Part shown: one piece after another, positions 44,181 through 53,714 of the stretch
Layout of the letters: each line of letters begins with the position of its first letter
Position numbering within the stretch: position 1 is the first letter of the stretch
Source of the DNA: Arcobacter roscoffensis
GTDB taxonomy: Bacteria; Campylobacterota; Campylobacteria; Campylobacterales; Arcobacteraceae
NCBI RefSeq assembly: GCF_024267655.1
Contig: NZ_CP100595.1
Span: 2,728,001 to 2,792,000 of the forward strand
DNA: 64,000 nt
Direction: 5' to 3'
Notes under the pieces: generated by a model
Seen by the model: the letters and a program-made list of their open reading frames with translations, nothing else
Told to the model about the DNA's origin: nothing
Databases searched by the model: none
Position numbers and translations under genes: made by a program

Positions 44181-46088
44181 ATGAAAACCTATAATTATAA
44201 AATAGATGATTCTTTTTGTAAAGAAGAAATTGACTTTGAACAATTTAAAAACCATTGTAATATTTTAGTACAAGTTTTTTGTGGACAAAACAAAAAAAAT
44301 TATAAACAAACACTTGATTATATAAAAGAAAAAATTCCAAATGCAATTTGTATAGGTAGTAGCTCAGATGGTGAGATTTATAAAGAAGAGGTTTTAACAA
44401 ATTCAATTGTTGTATCTATTAGCATCTTTGAGACAACTTCAATAAAAGCTAGCTTTAGTGAACTTGAAGACTCATATGAAAAAGGTGTTAGTCTAGCAAA
44501 AGATCTAATCAGTAAAAACACTAAACTTTTGATACTTTTTACAAACTCTTTAAATATAAATGCAGAAGAGTTTCTAAAAGGTGTAAATAGTATTTCAAAA
44601 GATGTGATTATCTGTGGTGCGATGGCTGCTGATAATGGCAATTATAAAAATACTTATATTTCTTTAGATAATAACATATATCAAAATAGTGCTGTGGGAG
44701 TATCCCTAAATTCTGATAATCTTGAAGTTAAAAATGATTTTAGATTTAATTGGTCTTGTATTGGAGTAGAACATGAAATAACAAAAGCTTTAGACAATAA
44801 AGTTTACGAAATAAACAACTTAAAAGTATGTGATTTTTATAAAAAATACTTAGGTGATGATATTTTAGAATCACTACCTGAGAGTGCAACAACTTTTCCT
44901 TTACTTATAAAAACAAATAAAAACCTAACAGCAAGAGCCTTAATGAAAATAAATAAAGATGGAAGTTTTCAGTATACAGGTAATTTTAAAAATAAAGATA
45001 AAATCAAATTTGGATTTGGAAATGCTGAAGTAATCTTAAAAAAGCCAATAGTAGCAGATGAAAAAAGATTTGCAAATAGTGAAAGTTTTTTTATTTATTC
45101 TTGTTTAGCAAGAAGAAGATATATGCCTAATCTTATTTTTAATGAAAACAAAGCCTATGCAAACATAGCTTCTACAAGTGGTTTTTTTGGGAATGGAGAG
45201 TTTTTTTATAAAGACGGAAGTACACAGCTTTTGAATCAAACATTTACAGTAGTATCGCTAAGTGAAAACCAAGAAAACTCAAAAAAAAGTTTCCCTTTAG
45301 AGCTTGAACAAAGTAACCTAGATGACTTCTATACAAGAAACATAAAAACCTTAACTCATTTAATAGAAGCATCATCAAAGGATTATGATGAGCAATCTAC
45401 AAAACTAGAAGTAGAAAAAATAAACTCTCAAATGCTTCTAACATCACAAAAGATTTTTTTAAGACATGCAGTTCATGAAACTAATACTCCCTTATCTGTA
45501 ATAATGAGTAATATTGAGCTTTTCGAGATGCAACATGGGAAAAATACATATTTATCAACAATTGAAGTTGCCTTAAAAAATGTCTTTAATATCTATGATG
45601 ACTTAAGTTACCTAGTAAAAAAAGATCAAGTTTTATACCCTAAAAAGAAAATTGATTTAGTAGATTTTATTAGATCAAGAATTGATTTTTTCTCCCAATC
45701 GGCTAATCAAATAGGTTCAACTATTAAATTTTTCAGCCAAAAAGAGTCGATTATTTTTAATTTTAATGAAACAAAACTTCAAAGAATAGTAGATAATAAT
45801 CTAACTAATGCTATAAAATACACAGAGGAAAACTCAAATATTTATATATCATTAAAAAAAGAGAATAAAAACTATGCCTTAACAATTTCAAGTTGTTCTC
45901 AATATATTCAATATCCAGAAAAGATATTTAAAGAATATTATAGAGAAACTTCTACGAAAAAAGGTTTTGGTTTAGGACTAAGTTTAGTCAAAAGGATTTG
46001 TGACGAAGAAAATATAACTATTAAAATTGATTCAAATGAGTATTTTACTTCATTTAGATATCTTTTTAATGAAAGAGAAATTATATGA
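44181..46088 (+). CDS. Cytoplasmic FIST-domain sensor histidine kinase
   Basis: A 635-residue soluble kinase. Residues about 25-215 look like FIST_N (CIGSSSDGEIY, CGAMAADNGNY) and about 216-365 like FIST_C (FFIYSCLARRRYM). A coiled coil leads to a HisKA-like helix with His432 in HETNTPLS and a divergent ATPase domain (DNNLTNAIKY, then GFGLGLSLVKRI). FIST domains are proposed to sense small ligands such as amino acids. No membrane segment is present. It overlaps its response regulator gene by 4 bases. Confidence 0.88.
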   Translation: MKTYNYKIDDSFCKEEIDFEQFKNHCNILVQVFCGQNKKNYKQTLDYIKEKIPNAICIGSSSDGEIYKEEVLTNSIVVSISIFETTSIKASFSELEDSYEKGVSLAKDLISKNTKLLILFTNSLNINAEEFLKGVNSISKDVIICGAMAADNGNYKNTYISLDNNIYQNSAVGVSLNSDNLEVKNDFRFNWSCIGVEHEITKALDNKVYEINNLKVCDFYKKYLGDDILESLPESATTFPLLIKTNKNLTARALMKINKDGSFQYTGNFKNKDKIKFGFGNAEVILKKPIVADEKRFANSESFFIYSCLARRRYMPNLIFNENKAYANIASTSGFFGNGEFFYKDGSTQLLNQTFTVVSLSENQENSKKSFPLELEQSNLDDFYTRNIKTLTHLIEASSKDYDEQSTKLEVEKINSQMLLTSQKIFLRHAVHETNTPLSVIMSNIELFEMQHGKNTYLSTIEVALKNVFNIYDDLSYLVKKDQVLYPKKKIDLVDFIRSRIDFFSQSANQIGSTIKFFSQKESIIFNFNETKLQRIVDNNLTNAIKYTEENSNIYISLKKENKNYALTISSCSQYIQYPEKIFKEYYRETSTKKGFGLGLSLVKRICDEENITIKIDSNEYFTSFRYLFNEREII

Positions 46089-46750
46089 GAATTTTATTAT
46101 TAGAAGATGATGTAATGCTAAATAGAGCAATTACTGAGTTTTTACAATCAAGAAAATATGAAGTTAGAACTGCAAGAGATGGGAATAACTGTCTTAGAAT
46201 ATTAGATATGGAAGAATTTGACTTATTAATATTAGATATTAATGTACCAGATATTAATGGTTTTGAAGTTTTAGAGTTTTTACATAAAAGAAACAAAGTA
46301 ATTCCAACTATTTATATTTCGGCACTTATTGATATTGAAGATATTTCAAGGGCATTTGAGCTTGGTTGTTATGATTACCTAAAAAAACCTTTTCATCTAA
46401 AAGAGCTATCTCTTAGAATTGATAAAATTAGTCAAGCTAAAATATTACCCCAAAAAGATAAAAAATTGTCAGATTCATATAGTTTTAATCCAAATACTTT
46501 AACTCTTTTGTATAATAACGAAGTTCAAAGTTTGACAAAAAGACAAATACAAATTATTCAACTTCTAACAAAGTTTAAAAACTCAGTAGTAAACTATGAT
46601 ATGTTTAGAGAGTTTGTTTGGAACGATGAAATTGATAATGCCACTATTAGAGCAGAAGTTAATAGAGTCAAAAAATCTTTAAAAGAAGATTTTATTACAA
46701 ATGTTAGAGGTCTTGGATATATGATTGAATATGAGAAAGAAAAGGTTTAA
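46085..46750 (+). CDS. OmpR-type response regulator
   Basis: A 221-residue regulator. The receiver has the acidic pair EDD, phospho-Asp in LLILDINVPDINGFE, and Lys in YDYLKKPFH. The C-terminal winged helix (LTKRQIQIIQLL, then RAEVNRVKKSLKED, RGLGYMIEYE) is OmpR/PhoB-like. It overlaps the FIST kinase by 4 bases and is surely its partner. Targets are unknown. Confidence 0.93.
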   Translation: MRILLLEDDVMLNRAITEFLQSRKYEVRTARDGNNCLRILDMEEFDLLILDINVPDINGFEVLEFLHKRNKVIPTIYISALIDIEDISRAFELGCYDYLKKPFHLKELSLRIDKISQAKILPQKDKKLSDSYSFNPNTLTLLYNNEVQSLTKRQIQIIQLLTKFKNSVVNYDMFREFVWNDEIDNATIRAEVNRVKKSLKEDFITNVRGLGYMIEYEKEKV

Positions 46751-46751
46751 T

Positions 46752-46952
46752 ATGAATTTAATAGTAAATGGTGAAACAAAGAATTTTGATGAAAACTCAA
46801 GCTTACAAGATATTATTACATCATTAAAGATTGAAGATAAAGTTATGGCAGCGGCTGTGAATATGGAAATTGTAAAAAAAGACAATTGGAGTAGTTTTAA
46901 GCCAAAAGATGATGATAAAATTGAATTATTGCAATTTGTTGGTGGTGGGTGA
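46752..46952 (+). CDS. thiS: Sulfur-carrier protein ThiS
   Basis: A 66-residue ubiquitin-like protein that carries sulfur for the thiazole ring of thiamine. It starts MNLIVNGETKNFDENSSLQD, and the C-terminal FVGGG provides the Gly-Gly end that is thiocarboxylated. The start follows AAAAGG at 6 bases. No other thi gene is in the window. Confidence 0.9.
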   Translation: MNLIVNGETKNFDENSSLQDIITSLKIEDKVMAAAVNMEIVKKDNWSSFKPKDDDKIELLQFVGGG

Positions 46953-46958
46953 TTTTTA

Positions 46959-47291
46959 ATGAGTAAAGAAAAAGGAGATTTTGCTGAAAAAAAAGCACTT
47001 AGTTTCCTTGAAGATAGAGGTTTTAAAATAATTGAGCAAAACTTCTATGCAAAAAAGCTAGGAGAGATAGATATTATTTGTAAAAAAGATAATGTCTACC
47101 ACTTCTGTGAAGTAAAATCAGCCCCTGATTATGAAACTGCTATAAATAATATCCACAAAAGTAAACTCTCAAAACTAAAAAGAAGTATAGATTATTATAT
47201 ACAAACTAAAAAAATAAACCCAATATTTTGTATTGATGCAATAATAGTTTGCGATGAGCAAATAGAACACCTAGAAAATATCACTTTGTAA
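46959..47291 (+). CDS. YraN/UPF0102 family nuclease-like protein
   Basis: A 110-residue protein with the restriction-endonuclease-like core of UPF0102: GDFAEKKALSFLEDRG, then LGEIDIICKKDN and CEVKSAPD, giving the E-xD-ExK pattern. The biological role of the family is not settled. It starts 6 bases after thiS. Confidence 0.88.
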   Translation: MSKEKGDFAEKKALSFLEDRGFKIIEQNFYAKKLGEIDIICKKDNVYHFCEVKSAPDYETAINNIHKSKLSKLKRSIDYYIQTKKINPIFCIDAIIVCDEQIEHLENITL

Positions 47292-47334
47292 AAAAAATAA
47301 ACAGTTTTATCTTGTTAAAAAATATACTTTAGGA

Positions 47335-47340
47335 TAAAAT
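47335..47340 (+). promoter_or_regulatory. -10 element adjoining the antiporter start
   Basis: TAAAAT ends 6 bases before ATG 47347, with no ribosome site between them. This is another candidate leaderless start. Confidence 0.4.
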
Positions 47341-47346
47341 ATATAC

Positions 47347-48942
47347 ATGGAATCAATACTATTTATACTATTTTTATCACTAGCAATCTCATCAATATTA
47401 AACATTATTTTAAAAAAATATGAAATTTCTCATATTATTGGATATATAATTACAGGTATAATAATTACCTCTATTTTTAACCTAAGCAAGAACCATAATC
47501 TAGATGCCTTAAACCTAATAGCAGAGTTTGGTATAGTATTTTTAATGTTTACTATTGGACTTGAAATGTCAGTAAATAAACTAAAAAAAATAAAAGAGCT
47601 CTTATTTGTAAATGGTTTTTTTCAAGTAGCTATTAGTGCTGTTTTAATCTTTGTCATAGCAAAGTTAGTATTTTCTATTGATACGGTATCAGCTATTATA
47701 GTGTCCCTTGCTTTTTCTTTATCTTCAACTGCTATTGTCTTAACATACTTAAAACAATCAAAGGATATTTACACTCCTTATGGAGAAAAAACAACAGCTA
47801 TTTTAATTTTTCAAGACTTAGCTGTGATACCTATACTTTTGCTTATAAGTTTTTTATCAAATGATACTTTAGAACTGCAAGATATTATTCTAAAAACTAC
47901 TTTAGCAGCTATTGCTATTATAGTTTTTATGTTTACTATTGGTAAAAAAATTGTAAATTGGCTACTACAGTTTTCAACAAAAGCAAGACTTGAAGAGCTA
48001 TTTATAGGTTCAGTTTTATCTATAGTTTTTGGAGCTTCTATTTTAGCTCATGAATTAGGATTTACTTATTCCCTTGGAGCATTTATTGCAGGTATGATTA
48101 TAGCTGAGACAAAATATCATATAAAAGTTGAATCAGATATTGCTTCATATAAAGACCTTTTACTAGGAACTTTTTTCTTTACAGTTGGTACGAAAATAGA
48201 TATTATTTATCTTTTTGAAAATATTGTATATATAGTTCTAGTTTTTATAGCTATTCTTTTATTAAAAGCTATTGTAATTTACTTCTTAATTAGAAGAAAA
48301 TCAAATAAAAATGACTCAGTAAAAGCAGCTCTTGCCCTATGTCAAGTAGGTGAGTTCTCATTTGCAGTTTTTGCTTTAGCTTCTGCAAATGGAATTTTAG
48401 ATGAAAACTTAAGTAAATTTTTAATATTAGTTACAGTTTTATCTATGATAATAACTCCATTTATTGTAAACAATATATACAAAATAGCATCATTTTTTGC
48501 ACAAGAATATTTTGAATCTGATAATATTACACCAATTGATAAAAAGAACCACATAATAGTTTGTGGATACTCTGCACTTGGAAAAAGAGTTGCTAGTAAA
48601 CTAAATGAAAAAGAAATACCTTTTGTAATAATTACAGATAATTTAAGACATGTATTAAATGCAAGGAAAAGTGGATATATGGCATACTTTGGGCACTTAG
48701 AAAAGGTACAAGTTTTAGAATCACTAAAAGCTGATGAAGCTTCTAGTATTATCATCACATTAGATAATCTAGAAAAGAAAAGATTGATTTGTGATGCGAT
48801 TTTAAAGTATAAAGCAAACTCAAATATAGTTTTAAAAATCAATAATTTTAATGAAAAAAAAGAGTTTGAAGATTTAGATATTGATAATTTTGTTCACGCT
48901 CACAATAAAATCGCCTCACTTCTTGTAAAAAAGAGTTTATAG
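47347..48942 (+). CDS. Kef-type cation:proton antiporter with TrkA-N domain
   Basis: A 531-residue inner-membrane protein of the CPA2 family. About twelve helices include FGIVFLMFTIGLEMS and ILIFQDLAVIPILLL, the latter with the ion-binding QD. The C-terminal Rossmann domain HIIVCGYSALGKRVASKL is a TrkA-N nucleotide-binding module. K+ or Na+ exchange for H+ is the likely role. The stop is one base from the convergent chemoreceptor stop, and both share a hairpin. Confidence 0.92.
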   Translation: MESILFILFLSLAISSILNIILKKYEISHIIGYIITGIIITSIFNLSKNHNLDALNLIAEFGIVFLMFTIGLEMSVNKLKKIKELLFVNGFFQVAISAVLIFVIAKLVFSIDTVSAIIVSLAFSLSSTAIVLTYLKQSKDIYTPYGEKTTAILIFQDLAVIPILLLISFLSNDTLELQDIILKTTLAAIAIIVFMFTIGKKIVNWLLQFSTKARLEELFIGSVLSIVFGASILAHELGFTYSLGAFIAGMIIAETKYHIKVESDIASYKDLLLGTFFFTVGTKIDIIYLFENIVYIVLVFIAILLLKAIVIYFLIRRKSNKNDSVKAALALCQVGEFSFAVFALASANGILDENLSKFLILVTVLSMIITPFIVNNIYKIASFFAQEYFESDNITPIDKKNHIIVCGYSALGKRVASKLNEKEIPFVIITDNLRHVLNARKSGYMAYFGHLEKVQVLESLKADEASSIIITLDNLEKKRLICDAILKYKANSNIVLKINNFNEKKEFEDLDIDNFVHAHNKIASLLVKKSL

Positions 48943-48964
48943 GCTATTTGCCTTTAAACTCTTT
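48930..48964. terminator. Shared terminator inside two convergent genes
   Basis: AAAGAGTTTA pairs with TAAACTCTTT and AGGC with GCCT across one mismatch. The stem contains the stop codons and last codons of both the antiporter and the chemoreceptor gene. Confidence 0.65.
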
Positions 48965-51448
48965 AGTATTAGTATCTTCAACAACCTTTAAAGCTATCTT
49001 ATTTGTTTGCTCTGCGATTGTTTTTGTTTCTGTAGCAATTGCTGCATTTTTTTGCGTTTGACTATCTAACATATTAATAGCATCATTAACTTGCTCAACT
49101 CCTGTTTTTTGTTCACTTGAAGCTGAGGCTACATCTTTTATTAGCTCTATTGTTTCTGTAATACTACTATTTAAATCACTATAACCTTTAATCATATTCT
49201 CAGAGATATGTTTACCTTCATTTGCTTTAGAAGTGGCATTTTCAACTATTGATTTTATTTCATTTGCAGCTTCTGCACTTCTACTTGCTAGATTTCTAAC
49301 TTCTTGGGCAACTACTGCAAAGCCTTTCCCAGCTTCACCTGCTGTTGCTGCTTCTACTGCTGCATTAAGTGACAAGATATTTGTTTGGAAAGCAATTTGA
49401 TCAATTACTAAAATTGCTTCACTTATTGATTGAACTTGCTCATTTATCTCATCCATTGCTAAAGTTGTACTAGTAGCTAAGTTTTCACCCTCTTTTACAG
49501 AACTTGTAAGTTGATTTGTTTTGCTACTCATTTCATTTACTTTTTGAGTATTTGTAGTTACTAAACTTGTGATTTCCTCTAAGGCTGCTGCTGTTTGTTC
49601 TAATGAAGCTGCTGCTTCATTTGAACTTGTATTTAAAGAATCAACATTACTTAAAAGTTTTTGCGAGCCATTTTGAAGAGTAAGACCATTATTTTTATTC
49701 TCAAGTAGCATTCCTGTAATTGAATCACCTAAATCATTAATTCCATCAATTAAACTTGCCAACTCACCTCTTAAGTCTTTTTTGTCAACTTGTTTTAAAT
49801 AATTATAGTTTGCATATTCGCCTAAAATCTCTAAAATATTATTGATATTATTATCAAGATTTATAAGCATTGTATTAATTAAATCTTTTAGTTCATTTAA
49901 ACCTTTATTAGAAGAGTTTGAGTTTATTCTTTGGGATAAATCCCCTGAATTTACACTATTAATAACTGTACTTGCATCACTTATTAAGCTTTTTTCCTCT
50001 TCTAAACTTTTTTGAGTTAATTCGATATTTTCATTTACAGCTTTTGCCATTAATCCTATTTCATCATTTGATTTAACTTCTAAAAGTTTTATATCCTCTG
50101 TCTTTTTATTTACATAATCGAAGAAGCTTAATAAAGAGTTTTGGAACTGCTCTAAAGGTTTTAAAACTAAGGCATTAAAGAAATATAAAGTTACTAAAGC
50201 AACTAAAACAATAATAATTAGAGAAAGCACTGATATTATTAATCTTAACTCATGAGCAGGGGCTAAGGCTTCTTCTTCATCAATTTCGGCAATAATTGCC
50301 CACTTTGTAGTATCAAAGATATCAATTGTAGATGAAAGACTTAAAACATCTATTCCTCTATAATCAGTAATAATATCTTGAAAGTCTTTATTTTCTAAAG
50401 CATTTTGTACAGATGGAGTTTTTATTTCCCAAATACCAATAGTACTTCCAAGGTTTTGAACAACATCATTTTTTATATCTTTTATAAATCTTGAATTGTT
50501 TCTCATTTTATAATCACTACCAACTAAATAAACTTCACCACTATTTCCTAATCCTGCTTGTTTAAATTTACCTTCAAAGTTCATAATAGCATTGATGTTA
50601 TCAACTGGCATTTGAAATATTAAAACACCTTTTTTTACATCATCTACAAAAATTGGTGTTGCAATAAATGAAGCTGCTGCATTATAACTTGGCTCATAAG
50701 GTGCGAAATCTTCAAATGCTAAGTCACCTTCTGATAGGTTTAAAGCTTTTTTATAAGCTTTTGCAATACCTGTATTTGAGTAAACACCTGATTTTAAATT
50801 TGTAGCAAAATCTTTTTCTTTAAAATCTGTATAAATTAAATTTCCTTTTAAATCAACCATAAAGATATCATATAAAGCAAATTCATTTAAATACTTATCG
50901 TAAGTTAAGTGATACTTTTTATGGGCTTTCATATATGAAGAATCAAAGGCTTCATCATAAATAAGTGAATTTTTTTCACCTAATTTTTCTTTATTATTAG
51001 TAATAAAAATATATTGAGCAATTAAAGCACTATCTAGTGAGGGTACATATGAAGAAGTACTTCTTCTATTTTGTGAATTTGGTACATCATAATTTACACT
51101 ATTTAAATAGTTTGCTTCAAAATCATTTTGTAATGATTTTTTGATACTTTGAGTATCTAAATCTATTTCATCACTAAGTTTATAAAAACCGTCTTCAAAC
51201 TCTAAAAATGCCTCTTGAGTAGATTTGGAGTTTGCAAGTGAAATAAGTAGTGATTTTAATGAATTAAAATAATTATTAATTTCACTTGCTTTAGTTGTTT
51301 CAATTGACTTAAGCTTGTTGTACTCAGCTTCTAGTAAAGCTTCTGTTGATTTATTTACAGATAAAACAGTAATAAAAACTCCAAGTATCAGTAGTCCAAT
51401 AACTGATACTAAAGTAAGTTTTATCTTTATTGACATGTTCTTAAACAT
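48944..51448 (-). CDS. Methyl-accepting chemotaxis protein
   Basis: An 834-residue chemoreceptor. Order: TM helix about 9-31, a large periplasmic sensor of about 370 residues probably of Cache type ([18 protein letters not shown], then [13 protein letters not shown]), second TM near 405-428, HAMP-like segments, and the signalling domain with the conserved tip [16 protein letters not shown]. The hairpin flanks include methylation-type glutamates. It is alone on its transcript. Confidence 0.94.
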   Translation of the reverse strand: MFKNMSIKIKLTLVSVIGLLILGVFITVLSVNKSTEALLEAEYNKLKSIETTKASEINNYFNSLKSLLISLANSKSTQEAFLEFEDGFYKLSDEIDLDTQSIKKSLQNDFEANYLNSVNYDVPNSQNRRSTSSYVPSLDSALIAQYIFITNNKEKLGEKNSLIYDEAFDSSYMKAHKKYHLTYDKYLNEFALYDIFMVDLKGNLIYTDFKEKDFATNLKSGVYSNTGIAKAYKKALNLSEGDLAFEDFAPYEPSYNAAASFIATPIFVDDVKKGVLIFQMPVDNINAIMNFEGKFKQAGLGNSGEVYLVGSDYKMRNNSRFIKDIKNDVVQNLGSTIGIWEIKTPSVQNALENKDFQDIITDYRGIDVLSLSSTIDIFDTTKWAIIAEIDEEEALAPAHELRLIISVLSLIIIVLVALVTLYFFNALVLKPLEQFQNSLLSFFDYVNKKTEDIKLLEVKSNDEIGLMAKAVNENIELTQKSLEEEKSLISDASTVINSVNSGDLSQRINSNSSNKGLNELKDLINTMLINLDNNINNILEILGEYANYNYLKQVDKKDLRGELASLIDGINDLGDSITGMLLENKNNGLTLQNGSQKLLSNVDSLNTSSNEAAASLEQTAAALEEITSLVTTNTQKVNEMSSKTNQLTSSVKEGENLATSTTLAMDEINEQVQSISEAILVIDQIAFQTNILSLNAAVEAATAGEAGKGFAVVAQEVRNLASRSAEAANEIKSIVENATSKANEGKHISENMIKGYSDLNSSITETIELIKDVASASSEQKTGVEQVNDAINMLDSQTQKNAAIATETKTIAEQTNKIALKVVEDTNTKEFKGK

Positions 51449-51516
51449 ATGCTCTCCTTTAATGCTTTCATTATATCTACATATTGTAGCACAAAGGTAT
51501 CACAAATTTTATAACA

Positions 51517-52692
51517 CTACTTATTTATTACTTTTTTTGAAAATAAAAGCAATAGAACTCCAAAAGAAACAATAGCTGCTGTTAAATAAAGAGCATAATT
51601 ATAATTACCTGTTAGTTGCGTTAAGCTTACTGCATATAAAGGTGCTGTAACTTGCCCTATTCCATAAGCTGTAGTTAATGCACCCATCAGCATTACAGGG
51701 TTTTTCTTTGCTAATTGTCCTCCTAAATTCATAAATAATGCAACTAGTCCAACAAAAGTTCCTCCATACAATACCCCACAAAAAAGGTTTAAATACATAT
51801 TACTTGTAAGTGTAGGAATTAAAATACCAACAACTTGTAGACTCATTGCAAGTATTATTATATTTACACTTCCATACTTATAAGCTAATCTCATCCAAAT
51901 AATAGAAGATGGAATTCCAGCAAGACCCACTAAAAGCCAAGACAAAGCTGCGACATCTTCTAATCCTTCAATTGATTTTAAAATAGTTGGTAAGAAAGTT
52001 CCTTGAACAACAAAACCAACTCCCTCTGTAAAATAAGCAGCAATTAAAATAACCACAAAAGGTGAGAATATAGCTTTATTAAAAGGGTGTTTTTCATTAT
52101 TACTTGCTACTTTTTTATCAAAAGATAAAATATATAAAGGATAAAAACAAACAAGAGCGGCACTTAAAGTCAAAATAATCCAAGAGTTTTCCCAAGAAGA
52201 GTAAGATAAAACATATCTACTTATAATATCCGAGCTAGCTAGGGCTATACCAATACCAGAAAAGTATATTCCCATTGCTTTTGTTTTATCTTCAAAATTA
52301 AGCTTTACCATAACAATAGCAGCACCAACAATCAAAGCCATTGCTGCTGCAAAACCTGCAATTATTCTTGATATAAACCATAAGATTTCATTTGTAGTAA
52401 TTCCTAAAATAATTGTGGTTAAGATACATAGAACAATCCCTATTCTAAAGTACTTTACTTTTGTATCTATATCTTTTATAAAAATTGCAAATATTGCTCC
52501 ACTTAAATACCCCACATAATTTACAGAAGCCAAGATTCCAGAGAAAGTTAAAGTCAAAGCTTCATCTTCAAGCATCGCAGGAAGCAAAGAAGTATAAGAA
52601 AATCTTGCAACTCCAACACCTATAAAAAGTCCTATAATTCCAGCAAGTAAAATATTAAAATTGCTATTTTTATCAAGTAAATTAATCTTCAT
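51517..52692 (-). CDS. YbfB/YjiJ-family MFS transporter
   Basis: A 391-residue inner-membrane protein with about twelve helices. The opening LLAGIIGLFIGVGVARFSYTSLLPAML is characteristic of the YbfB/YjiJ family. The substrate is unknown. Its start overlaps the end of the AraC regulator by 11 bases, so the regulator probably controls it. Confidence 0.88.
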   Translation of the reverse strand: MKINLLDKNSNFNILLAGIIGLFIGVGVARFSYTSLLPAMLEDEALTLTFSGILASVNYVGYLSGAIFAIFIKDIDTKVKYFRIGIVLCILTTIILGITTNEILWFISRIIAGFAAAMALIVGAAIVMVKLNFEDKTKAMGIYFSGIGIALASSDIISRYVLSYSSWENSWIILTLSAALVCFYPLYILSFDKKVASNNEKHPFNKAIFSPFVVILIAAYFTEGVGFVVQGTFLPTILKSIEGLEDVAALSWLLVGLAGIPSSIIWMRLAYKYGSVNIIILAMSLQVVGILIPTLTSNMYLNLFCGVLYGGTFVGLVALFMNLGGQLAKKNPVMLMGALTTAYGIGQVTAPLYAVSLTQLTGNYNYALYLTAAIVSFGVLLLLFSKKVINK

Positions 52693-53494
52693 TTTTTTCT
52701 ATTTCCTTTTGATACGCTTTTGGAGTTATTGCAAATACTTTTTTAAATACATTTGTTAAATGACTTTGATCATAGAAGCCAACTTCTAAAGCAGCCTTAC
52801 TTATATCAAAACCATCAGCTATAAGTTTTTTTGCTCTATGCACTCTTTTATTTACTATATAAGCATTTGCAGATAAACCAAAATCTTGATTACAAACTCT
52901 TATAATATGATAAGGGCTATAGCCTAACTCGTTTGAAATTTTTGAAAGTGTTAGTTTTGAAGAGATATTATTTTCAATATACTCTTTGAAATCTTTTGCA
53001 ATTTGAGTTGTATTATCCATTTTTACAACTTCACTTTTTTTACAATACATAGTGAATATCTCTTTAAAAAAATCTAATAATAAAAGCTCTTTTTTGATAC
53101 TTTCATTTGAAGAGTTTAAAAATTCAAAAAGTGCAAAAAAACTATCTAAATACCTTTTTTTGACAATTTTATTAGGTAAAAGCAGAGTATCTTCTGTTTT
53201 ATAAGTTAGTTTCTGTAAATTCATATACCATGATCTATCTATATAAATAACATAATAGTCTTCGTTAAAATCGCTACTTATTGAATAATGTACTTCATTT
53301 GGATTTATTACAACTAAAGTATTTTCATCTAATATTGTTTCTTTTTCATTTATAACTATTTTAGCTGTTCCTTTTTTCAAGGCTAAAAAGCATATTAGAT
53401 TATGATAATGTTTTTGAGAACACTCATGAAAACTTCTTGAGTATTTTAGTTCTAAGTAGTCTAAATCTTTGATTTTTAATATTTTGTTATTCAT
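52682..53494 (-). CDS. AraC-family transcriptional regulator
   Basis: A 270-residue regulator. The N-terminal cupin domain (CSQKHYHNLICFLALKKGTAKI) is followed by two helix-turn-helix motifs: LTLSKISNELGYSPYHIIRV and DISKAALEVGFYDQSHLTNV, ending FKKVFAITPKAYQKE. It overlaps the MFS gene, forming a regulator-exporter pair. Confidence 0.92.
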   Translation of the reverse strand: MNNKILKIKDLDYLELKYSRSFHECSQKHYHNLICFLALKKGTAKIVINEKETILDENTLVVINPNEVHYSISSDFNEDYYVIYIDRSWYMNLQKLTYKTEDTLLLPNKIVKKRYLDSFFALFEFLNSSNESIKKELLLLDFFKEIFTMYCKKSEVVKMDNTTQIAKDFKEYIENNISSKLTLSKISNELGYSPYHIIRVCNQDFGLSANAYIVNKRVHRAKKLIADGFDISKAALEVGFYDQSHLTNVFKKVFAITPKAYQKEIEKNED

Positions 53495-53552
53495 GGTAAA
53501 GATAATACATAATAGTTTGTTAAAAGTCTTGTAAAATATTGCTCTTTATTAG

Positions 53553-53588
53553 AAAGATGAATGTAATGAGCGATACATTCATCTTTTT
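53553..53588 (+). terminator. Strong terminator in the araC-bioF divergent gap
   Basis: AAAGATGAATGTA (53553-53565) pairs perfectly with TACATTCATCTTT (53574-53586) around an 8-base loop, followed by TTTTT. It is oriented for plus-strand transcripts, but no plus-strand gene lies upstream within 4 kb. Confidence 0.75.
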
Positions 53589-53714
53589 AAATGACGTATA
53601 TAAAATTAGTAAAAAAAGTATAACAAGACAAAATAGCATTAAACTAGCATCTAAATTATTCATTAATTATTCAACTATTTTTTATGGTTTTTTAGATAAC
53701 ATAAATAAACACTT

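Noticed and set aside
44190-44195. Second TATAAT just inside the FIST kinase gene
   Set aside because: A start after it would remove the N-terminus of the FIST domain and no later Met with a ribosome site is near.
48342-48842. 166-codon frame antisense to the antiporter gene
   Set aside because: It is a frame opened by the low GC content opposite a clear CDS, with no family motif.
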